From: Oscillospiraceae bacterium
GTDB lineage: Bacteria > Bacillota > Clostridia > Oscillospirales > Oscillospiraceae
Length of the DNA stretch: 5,518 nt
Reading direction: 5' to 3'
Assembly (NCBI GenBank): GCA_031255955.1
Contig: JAIRRO010000162.1
Location: forward strand, 1 to 5,518
Shown here: piece by piece, positions 1 to 4,425 of the stretch
How positions within the stretch are numbered: the first letter of the stretch is position 1
Layout of the letters: every line of letters begins with the position of its first letter
The notes under the pieces: model-generated
Told to the model about the DNA's origin: nothing
Databases searched by the model: none
Seen by the model: the letters and a program-made list of their open reading frames with translations, nothing else
Made by a program: the position numbers and the translations under genes

Positions 1-1
1 A

Positions 2-172
2 CAAGCCGCGCTCGTTTTGGAACTTATCGAGTATTCATTCTCGAGCGCCGCGGCACCGCGCACACCGCCTGCCGCACGTATAAAAATCGCCGTCGTGAAT
101 ACAATTGGTATTATACAAGGCGCGAAGGGAGAGCTTACGTTTTGGCGGAGCTTCGTGAAAAAAACTATTTGA
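2..172 (+). CDS. Possible 3' end of an upstream gene, unrecognised (partial)
   Basis: The frame beginning at base 2 is open for 56 codons and ends at a TGA at 170-172. Its start lies outside the window. The translated tail is rich in Ala, Val, Leu and Ile, many codons begin with G, and it ends in WRSFVKKTI, so it reads more like protein than the other two frames. The frame of the flippase gene is also open back to base 1, but there it gives an Arg-rich product that looks non-coding. Third-position GC does not separate the frames. If real, this gene overlaps the start of the flippase by 31 bases, which would suggest translational coupling. I recognise no family; in particular the tail does not look like the GAF-domain end of SpoVT, which often sits upstream of such flippases. 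The stretch may simply be intergenic. Confidence 0.33.
   Translation, partial: QAALVLELIEYSFSSAAAPRTPPAARIKIAVVNTIGIIQGAKGELTFWRSFVKKTI
125..131 (+). promoter_or_regulatory. Ribosome binding site supporting a TTG start
   Basis: AAGGGAG lies 10 bases before the TTG at 142-144. No ATG or GTG is available in frame near it. The next in-frame TTG (169-171) would be too far from this site and would remove the short cytoplasmic N-terminus that the family normally has. This decides the flippase start. Confidence 0.6.
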
Positions 173-1785
173 AAGGCGCGGCTATTTTGGCGGCGTCAGC
201 TGTTGTATCCAAGCTGGTCGGAGCACTTTTCAAGATACCGCTGTACAATCTTCTCGGCACTGACGGCACCGCGCACTTCAACAAGACATATCAGATTTAT
301 ACGCTGCTGCTCGCGATTTCCTATTCCGGCATACCTGTGGCGCTCTCGCGATTGATATCCGCGGCGGCTGAGACGGGACGCACGCGTCAAATCGCGCGCT
401 ATCACCGCGTCGCGCTGCCCGCGTTCGCCGTTGTGGGCGCGATTGTCAGCGCCTTGATGCTGCTGTTCGCCCCGCAGCTGGCGGACTTCATCAAGGATCC
501 GCAGGCGACAGCCGGTATCCGCGCGCTTTCCCCCGCCGTGCTGCTGTGCTGCATCGTGTCGGTGTATGAGGGGTACTCTCAGGGGCACGGGAATATGCTC
601 CCCACGGCGATAAAGCAGTTCCTTGAGGTTACGTGCAAACTGGTGTTCGGAATGGCGGCGGCGATTATCCTGCTGCGCTATGGCGCGGATTCCGAAACGA
701 CGGCGGCGGGGGCAATCACCGGCAGTGTAGCGGGGCTTGCCGTTGCCCTGCCCGTGCTTATCGCGTACAAGCGCCGCCGTGAGCGGCGCCTTGCGGCGGC
801 GGGAGACACAGGCGGCTCCGGCGATCTGAAAAGCGCGCGCGCGACGCTTGCGGAGATATTTAAGGTAAGCCTGCCCGTCACGCTCGGCGCGTCGTTTATG
901 AGTATTTTGACGCTGCTCGACTCGCGCCTTGTCAGCGACAGGCTGGAGTTTTCCGGGCTTTCGCACGCGGACGCCATCAGTAAATTCGGCATATATTCGC
1001 AGTGCCACACGCTGTTTATCTTCCCCCCGTCGCTGATTTCAGCCGTCACCGTGAGCGTGCTGCCCGCCATCTCGGCTGCTGTGGCGGGTAAACGCCGCGG
1101 AGAGGCTCGCGGCATAACGGAATCCGCCCTAAAGCTCGTGTGCCTAATCGCAATGCCCGCGGCTGTGGGTATAAGCGTGCTGTCGGGACCCATTTTCAAA
1201 ACGCTGTACGGCGTTTCCCCGGCGGCTGCGGACGGGGCGCGCATACTCACCGTACTCGGCGCGGCTTCCTTTTTTGCCTGCACCCAGCTATTAACCACGG
1301 CGGCGCTTCAAGCCAACGGACTGGAACGCGTCCCGATGCTCTCCTTCGTCGCGGGCGGGGCGGCGCAGCTTACGCTCGATTATATCCTCGTCGGCAACGG
1401 CAGCATCGGCATCATCGGCTCGCCCATCGGTACGCTGGTGTGCTACGCGGTGATTACGGCTGTGAACCTCATCGTCATCAAGCTGAAAACGCCGGAGCCG
1501 CCGCGCGTTGTGCGCACCGCCGTAAGACCGCTTATCATATCCGCCGTGATGGGCGTCGCTGCTTTTTCCGTACATGGATTGGTACAAAAATTAATCGGCG
1601 GCTCCCTCGGATCCGGACGCGCGGCGGAGGCTGTGGCGCTGCTGCCGACCATCGCAATCGCCGTAATTATCTATGCCGTGCTTGCCGTCGCGTCGCGCGC
1701 GATAACGCGCGCCGACCTGAAATATGTACCTAAGGGCGACCGAATCGCCGATATTCTCCATCTTCCGCGCGAAAAAAATCAGTAA
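142..1785 (+). CDS. SpoVB/YtgP-type lipid flippase (MurJ-like, MOP superfamily)
   Basis: This is an integral membrane protein of 547 residues predicted to flip a lipid-linked cell-wall precursor, such as lipid II, across the cytoplasmic membrane. The length fits the family (about 520-550 residues). Family hallmarks are the first helix, which runs on through VVSKLVGALFKIPLYNLLGT (residues 21-40); YSGIPVALSRLIS (61-73) in helix 2; YEGYSQGHGNMLPTAIKQ (142-159), matching the usual YRGYFQG..NM.PTA.SQ; a Lys/Arg-rich cytoplasmic loop at 209-230 between helices 6 and 7; LLD (258-260) in helix 7; and the C-terminal tail DLKYVPKGDRIADIL (525-539). About 14 hydrophobic segments are visible, the last near 499-517. 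The start is TTG. The gene may overlap a preceding frame, and no terminator is seen after it. In Bacillus subtilis the paralogues are YtgP (MurJ), SpoVB and YabM. Sequence alone does not say which one this corresponds to; its position near HU and RqcP resembles YabM, and a spore-cortex role is inference. Confidence 0.93.
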   Translation: MAELREKNYLKGAAILAASAVVSKLVGALFKIPLYNLLGTDGTAHFNKTYQIYTLLLAISYSGIPVALSRLISAAAETGRTRQIARYHRVALPAFAVVGAIVSALMLLFAPQLADFIKDPQATAGIRALSPAVLLCCIVSVYEGYSQGHGNMLPTAIKQFLEVTCKLVFGMAAAIILLRYGADSETTAAGAITGSVAGLAVALPVLIAYKRRRERRLAAAGDTGGSGDLKSARATLAEIFKVSLPVTLGASFMSILTLLDSRLVSDRLEFSGLSHADAISKFGIYSQCHTLFIFPPSLISAVTVSVLPAISAAVAGKRRGEARGITESALKLVCLIAMPAAVGISVLSGPIFKTLYGVSPAAADGARILTVLGAASFFACTQLLTTAALQANGLERVPMLSFVAGGAAQLTLDYILVGNGSIGIIGSPIGTLVCYAVITAVNLIVIKLKTPEPPRVVRTAVRPLIISAVMGVAAFSVHGLVQKLIGGSLGSGRAAEAVALLPTIAIAVIIYAVLAVASRAITRADLKYVPKGDRIADILHLPREKNQ

Positions 1786-1847
1786 AATATGGCGATTCTT
1801 ACGCATTTTCATTATCAGTTTTTAGTATCTTTGAAAAAATCAAAATT

Positions 1848-1881
1848 TTCTCTTGCGTCGCGGGCTAAACTATGATAAATT
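1848..1881 (+). promoter_or_regulatory. Probable sigma-A promoter for the HU gene
   Basis: The AT-rich part of the 217-base gap offers two overlapping solutions. One is TTGCGT (1853-1858), a 17-base spacer and TAAATT (1876-1881). The other is a better -10, TATGAT (1871-1876), with a poor -35, TTCTCT (1848-1853), also at 17 bases. Either would start transcription near 1883-1888 and give a leader of roughly 115-120 nucleotides. HU is expected to be highly expressed, and a dedicated promoter fits its isolation from the flippase and its own terminator. The exact boxes are uncertain. Confidence 0.45.
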
Positions 1882-1896
1882 TTGTGAGCCCGTTAA

Positions 1897-1988
1897 GCCG
1901 TCCATCGGGCGGCGGCGCAGGCATCAAACCTCAAAGCAGGACTAACCTATCCGCTTTTGGGGAAATACTTAAAAGAAAAATTCTTAAG
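1897..1988 (+). promoter_or_regulatory. Structured 5' leader of HU: three consecutive hairpins
   Basis: Three stems can be drawn by hand in the HU leader. Hairpin A (1897-1913) pairs GCCGTCC with GGGCGGC around an ATC triloop, 7 pairs including one G-U. Hairpin B (1929-1961) pairs AAAGC (1933-1937) with GCTTT (1953-1957) and GGA (1939-1941) with TCC (1950-1952) across one bulged A, with an 8-base loop; after one mismatch three more outer pairs involve the GGG at 1959-1961. Hairpin C (1968-1988) pairs CTTA with TAAG and AGAA with TTCT around an AAA loop with a two-base bulge, and its 3' arm covers the first bases of the Shine-Dalgarno AAGGAGGA (1986-1993). I recognise no known riboswitch or T-box motif. 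It may be a regulatory leader, an mRNA-stabilising structure, or chance. Confidence 0.4.
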
Positions 1989-2002
1989 GAGGACACACGC
2001 AA

Positions 2003-2284
2003 ATGAATAAAACAGAGCTTATGGTCAAAATTTCCGAGACAACAGGGTTGTCCAAGAAAGACAGTGAAAGGGCGCTTGAAGCCGCTATCGACACCATCGT
2101 CGATTCACTTATCGCCGGCGAAAAGGTTCAACTCTCCGGCTTCGGTATTTTTGACGTAAAGGATCGCGCCGCGCGCATCGGGCGCAACCCCAAGACAAAG
2201 GAAATCATCAACATCCCGCCGACGAAGATTCCTCAGTTCAAGCCCGGCAAGGCGTTACGCGATGTAATCGCGAGCTCAAAATAA
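2003..2284 (+). CDS. hup: HU family DNA-binding protein
   Basis: This 93-residue histone-like protein bends and compacts DNA as a dimer in the nucleoid. The length equals the family norm (about 90-92). The N-terminal helical dimerisation part spans about residues 1-40, beginning MNKTELMVKISETTGLSKKD. The HU signature runs from GFGIF (46-50) to NPKT (62-65) with the expected Arg at 55 and 58 and Gly at 60. Pro63, at the tip of the beta-arm, is the residue that intercalates into DNA, followed by a basic arm and PQFKPGKALRDVI (77-89) in the C-terminal helix. The start is an ATG with an excellent AAGGAGG site 10 bases upstream. It has its own likely promoter and structured leader and is closed by an intrinsic terminator, so it appears mainly monocistronic. 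HU rather than IHF is favoured because only one such gene is present and the organism appears to be a Firmicute. Confidence 0.97.
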   Translation: MNKTELMVKISETTGLSKKDSERALEAAIDTIVDSLIAGEKVQLSGFGIFDVKDRAARIGRNPKTKEIINIPPTKIPQFKPGKALRDVIASSK

Positions 2285-2296
2285 AAGGTTTACGGG

Positions 2297-2320
2297 AAAG
2301 GACGCGCAGGCGTCCTTTTT
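2297..2320 (+). terminator. Rho-independent terminator after HU
   Basis: AAAGGACGC (2297-2305) pairs perfectly with GCGTCCTTT (2310-2318) around a GCAG tetraloop, a 9-base-pair stem whose 3' arm runs into five T residues (2316-2320). It lies 12 bases after the HU stop. The flanks could add G-U and G-C pairs out to 2293-2322. This is the clearest terminator in the window. It implies that rqcP, 49 bases further on, depends on read-through or a promoter I cannot see. Confidence 0.88.
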
Positions 2321-2326
2321 CGTTAG

Positions 2327-2348
2327 GGGCGTCCGCGCGTCGGCGCCC
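2327..2348 (+). promoter_or_regulatory. GC-rich hairpin abutting the rqcP ribosome binding site
   Basis: GGGCG (2327-2331) pairs with CGCCC (2344-2348), and CCG (2333-2335) pairs with CGG (2341-2343), around a CGCGT loop with a single bulged T at 2332. All 8 pairs are G-C. The 3' arm touches the Shine-Dalgarno GGGGGAGG (2349-2356), which lies 12 bases before the rqcP ATG. No T-run follows, so it is not a terminator. It could tune ribosome access or protect read-through mRNA, but GC-rich sequence makes chance stems common. Confidence 0.35.
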
Positions 2349-2368
2349 GGGGGAGGTTTGCCCATATT

Positions 2369-2611
2369 ATGCGTCTTGATAAATATCTGAAGGTTTCGCG
2401 TTTGATTAAGCGTCGCACGGTCGCCGCGGAGGCAGCCTCCGGCGGGCGCGTCACGCTCAATGGGCGGGAAGCAAAGCCGGGCGCGGCTGTTCGCCCCGGG
2501 GATGTTATAGAGCTGCGCTTCGGCGAGCGCAAGCTGCGGGTGGAGGTTTTGTCCGTCGATGAGAAAACGCGCCCCGACGCCGCCGCCGCGATGTATAAAG
2601 AGATAGTATAG
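2369..2611 (+). CDS. rqcP: RqcP, S4-domain ribosome quality-control factor (YabO family)
   Basis: This 80-residue protein is almost entirely one S4 RNA-binding domain. The family binds 50S subunits still carrying peptidyl-tRNA and works with RqcH to add C-terminal alanine tails to stalled chains, marking them for degradation. The sequence opens MRLDKYLKVSRLIKRRT, a near-diagnostic start for YabO/RqcP, with the conserved basic residues Arg2, Arg11, Lys14, Arg15 and Arg16 that contact rRNA or tRNA in this fold. GRVTLNG (26-32), VRPGDVIELRFG (41-52) and the C-terminal AMYKE (74-78) are also typical. The length matches (B. subtilis about 86). The start ATG has GGGGGAGG 12 bases upstream. The nearby HU gene and spoVB-like flippase match the locus where this gene is usually found in Firmicutes. 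The more distant heat-shock S4 protein Hsp15 is an alternative but less similar at the N-terminus. Confidence 0.93.
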   Translation: MRLDKYLKVSRLIKRRTVAAEAASGGRVTLNGREAKPGAAVRPGDVIELRFGERKLRVEVLSVDEKTRPDAAAAMYKEIV

Positions 2612-2630
2612 CGCGCGGGACGGTATTTGT

Positions 2631-2637
2631 AAGGGAG
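2631..2637 (+). promoter_or_regulatory. Ribosome binding site deciding the AI-2E start
   Basis: AAGGGAG lies 8 bases before the ATG at 2646 but only 5 before the TTG at 2643. The two candidate starts are adjacent codons in the same frame. Spacing and codon preference favour the ATG, making the protein 414 rather than 415 residues. Confidence 0.6.
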
Positions 2638-2645
2638 CTTTTTTG

Positions 2646-3890
2646 ATGTTAAAACGGTTTATATCCTCGCAGCATTTCAAATGGGGCATAACGGCGCTGG
2701 GCGTTATTGTCGCGGGGATTCTTATATATCTGGGCGTGTCGCACTGGCGGTCTGCTATGGCTGCCCTGCGTGTGGTGTTGCGCGCGCTGAGTCCTGTGCT
2801 GTATGGTCTTGTGCTGGCGTATATTCTCAATAAACCGATGAATTTCTTCGAGCGGCGCGTATTCCGTCGGCTGGGAGCAAAAAAGCCGGAGCGCGCCGCG
2901 CGTCTGCGCCGCGCCGTCTCTGTGCTGGTGACGATGGCACTAGCGCTTGTCCTGCTTGGCGGCGCGCTTGCGCTGCTGCTGCCGCAGATTTATACAAGCG
3001 TAGAGAGCCTTGTCAGCCGTATGCCGTTTTATTTCCGCACGGTGCTGCAATGGATCGAGGGCATCTTGAACAACAACCCCGAACTTGAGGAGATAGCCAC
3101 GGAGCTTATCGGCACTCTGGAAACCAGTCTCACGGACTGGCTGAAATCCACGTTGCTTGAGCAGGTAAACGTCATCGTTGCCGGTCTGACCACGGGCGTC
3201 ATCGGGGTGGTGCGCGAGGTCGCGAACTTCTTTATCGGACTCGTCATCGCCGTTTACGCGCTGTATCACAAGGAGCGCTTCGCGGCGCAGATAAAAAAGC
3301 TGCTTTACGCCCTGTTCCCGCAGCGCTGGGCTTCCGGTACGGTGGGATTTATCCGTTTCGCGGATTTCACCTGCGGCAGCTTCATCACCAGCAAGCTGAT
3401 TGATTCGCTTATCGTCGGCGTCGTGTGCTGGATTGCCCTGACAATAGCGCGTATTCCGTATGCCGTGCTTATATCCGTCATCGTCGGGTTTACGAATATC
3501 ATCCCGTTTTTCGGACCCTTCATCGGCGGTGTGCCGCCCGCCGTACTGCTGCTGCTTGAAAATCCCGCCAAGTGCCTGATTTTCGTGATTATCATCGTCG
3601 TGCTGCAGCAGCTGGACGGCAACGTGCTTTATCCGCGGATTCAAGGCACCTCGCTCGGTTTGTCGGGCTTTTGGGTGCTGTTCGCTATTTTGCTGTTCGG
3701 CGGGCTGTTCGGCTTCTGGGGGTTTATTCTCGGCGTACCTGTTTTCGCCGTGATTTATAACGGTATAAAGCGCTTTGCGGGCGCGCGACTCTCCGCGCGC
3801 GGTCTTCCCGCCGAGACGGACGCCTATGTCGCGGATATTGACGCCGCCGCGGGGACTCAAAAATCACACGACGGAGGAAATAATGCCTAA
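2646..3890 (+). CDS. AI-2E family (UPF0118/PerM-like) membrane transporter
   Basis: This polytopic membrane protein of 414 residues belongs to the AI-2E transporter family (PF01594). The family name comes from TqsA, proposed to export autoinducer-2, but other members are Na+/H+ antiporters or of unknown substrate, so the substrate here cannot be read from sequence. Visible features are two N-terminal helices (about 14-32 and 44-62), a helix near 90-113, a long amphipathic soluble stretch (about 114-175), then a C-terminal block of helices (about 178-207 and 250-372). The family core is clear: GFTNIIPFFGPFIGGVPPAV (281-300), the QQLDGNVLYPRIQG segment (321-334) and SLGLSGFWVL (336-345). The tail from 373 is hydrophilic. 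It follows rqcP by 34 bases and overlaps the next gene by 8, indicating one operon. In Bacillus, the family member YtvI is sporulation-linked, so a sporulation role is possible but unproven. Confidence 0.92.
   Translation: MLKRFISSQHFKWGITALGVIVAGILIYLGVSHWRSAMAALRVVLRALSPVLYGLVLAYILNKPMNFFERRVFRRLGAKKPERAARLRRAVSVLVTMALALVLLGGALALLLPQIYTSVESLVSRMPFYFRTVLQWIEGILNNNPELEEIATELIGTLETSLTDWLKSTLLEQVNVIVAGLTTGVIGVVREVANFFIGLVIAVYALYHKERFAAQIKKLLYALFPQRWASGTVGFIRFADFTCGSFITSKLIDSLIVGVVCWIALTIARIPYAVLISVIVGFTNIIPFFGPFIGGVPPAVLLLLENPAKCLIFVIIIVVLQQLDGNVLYPRIQGTSLGLSGFWVLFAILLFGGLFGFWGFILGVPVFAVIYNGIKRFAGARLSARGLPAETDAYVADIDAAAGTQKSHDGGNNA
3873..3877 (+). promoter_or_regulatory. Ribosome binding site fixing the GtrA start inside the AI-2E gene
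   Basis: GGAGG lies 5 bases before the ATG at 3883, within the last codons of the AI-2E gene. An in-frame ATG at 3775 would add 36 residues that merely re-read AI-2E coding sequence and give a product rich in Arg and Pro. The site therefore supports the short form and translational coupling. Confidence 0.7.
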
Positions 3891-4344
3891 AAGCACACCT
3901 GACGACGAGCGTACGCGCGGGCGCGGCGGGCGTTTTTTCGGTCTGCTTACGCCTGAAACCGCGCGATATGTGATTGTCGGCGTGCTTACAACGGCGGTGA
4001 GCTTCGCCGTTTTTTCGCTGCTGAGATATGTTTTCGACGTCGCCTCCCGCCCGTCGCAGATTATTTCTATCGCGGCGGCGATTTTATTCGCCTACGGCGC
4101 TAATAAAATCTATGTGTTCAAAAGCCGCGCCGCTTCGGCGGGCGCGCTCGCTGCCGAGTTTATTAAATTCTTAGGCGGTAGGCTCGCCGCGCTGGTCGTG
4201 GAGTATTTCGGCTTTATTTTTTTGCTGTACATGCTCGGTGAGCGGCTTGAGCTTCTTGCAAAGGGGGCAATGCAGGTAGTTGTTCTCGTGATGAATTACG
4301 TCATCAGCCGCTTTTTCGTGTTCAAGCGCCAATATAAGCGCTGA
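3883..4344 (+). CDS. GtrA family small membrane protein
   Basis: This 153-residue protein belongs to the GtrA family (PF04138), compact four-helix membrane proteins linked to moving or presenting undecaprenyl-phosphate-linked sugars for decoration of surface polysaccharides or teichoic acids. Helices are visible near residues 27-48, 57-77, 95-117 and 125-145. The internal duplication typical of the family is plain: the second helix ends in ANKIYVFK (73-80) and the fourth in MNYVISRFFVFK (137-148), both following the N-x(2-4)-F/Y-V-F pattern. RYVIVGVLTTAVSF (28-41) is the usual first helix. The N-terminal 22 residues are charged and Arg/Gly-rich. The length is normal. It overlaps the AI-2E gene by 8 bases and is probably co-translated with it. 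No glycosyltransferase partner is adjacent, so the substrate is unknown. Confidence 0.9.
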   Translation: MPKSTPDDERTRGRGGRFFGLLTPETARYVIVGVLTTAVSFAVFSLLRYVFDVASRPSQIISIAAAILFAYGANKIYVFKSRAASAGALAAEFIKFLGGRLAALVVEYFGFIFLLYMLGERLELLAKGAMQVVVLVMNYVISRFFVFKRQYKR

Positions 4345-4356
4345 AATCCGGCGCTG

Positions 4357-4385
4357 TCATATCGCGCCGCACGTCCACATACAAT
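4357..4385 (+). promoter_or_regulatory. Sporulation sigma-E type promoter for the DUF3794 gene
   Basis: TCATATC (4357-4363), a 14-base spacer and CATACAAT (4378-4385) match the Bacillus/Clostridium sigma-E consensus (KMATATT, about 14 bases, CATACANT). The -35 matches 6 of 7 positions and the -10 matches fully at the correct spacing. It sits in the 81-base gap after gtrA. The -10 ends 26 bases before the Shine-Dalgarno GGAG (4412-4415) and 40 bases before the ATG at 4426. Sigma-E acts in the mother cell early in sporulation, which fits a coat or envelope protein of the SipL/DUF3794 type. Confidence 0.75.
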
Positions 4386-4425
4386 ACGTTATGAATATTT
4401 CAAAACAAATTGGAGTGGACGGTTT

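Noticed and set aside
109..114. TATTAT as a -10 box for the flippase gene
   Set aside because: No acceptable -35 lies 16-18 bases upstream, and a sigma-E reading of the nearby TATACAAG also fails on spacing.
196..1008. Long minus-strand open frame opposite the flippase gene
   Set aside because: The product is Arg/Gln/His-rich with no domain, and it lies fully opposite a clear membrane protein. GC-rich codons on the other strand explain it. The same applies to minus-strand frames at 678-1298, 2276-2830, 2940-3860 and 4579-5223.
1140..1733. Plus-strand open frame inside the flippase gene
   Set aside because: It is an Arg/Gly/His-rich shadow in another frame, has no ribosome binding site, and contradicts the clear family match in the main frame.
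1831..1850. AT-rich inverted repeat after the flippase gene as a terminator
   Set aside because: The stem is a 5-pair GAAAA/TTTTC match with no GC core; it more likely belongs to the AT-rich promoter region of HU.
3775..3882. Extended N-terminus of the GtrA protein from an upstream in-frame ATG
   Set aside because: It re-reads AI-2E coding sequence, lacks a good ribosome binding site, and the GGAGG at 3873-3877 points to the ATG at 3883.
4325..4355. Repeated AGCGC/GCGCT arms at the end of gtrA as a terminator
   Set aside because: The stems are only 5 pairs, overlap the coding end, are mutually exclusive, and have no T-run after them.
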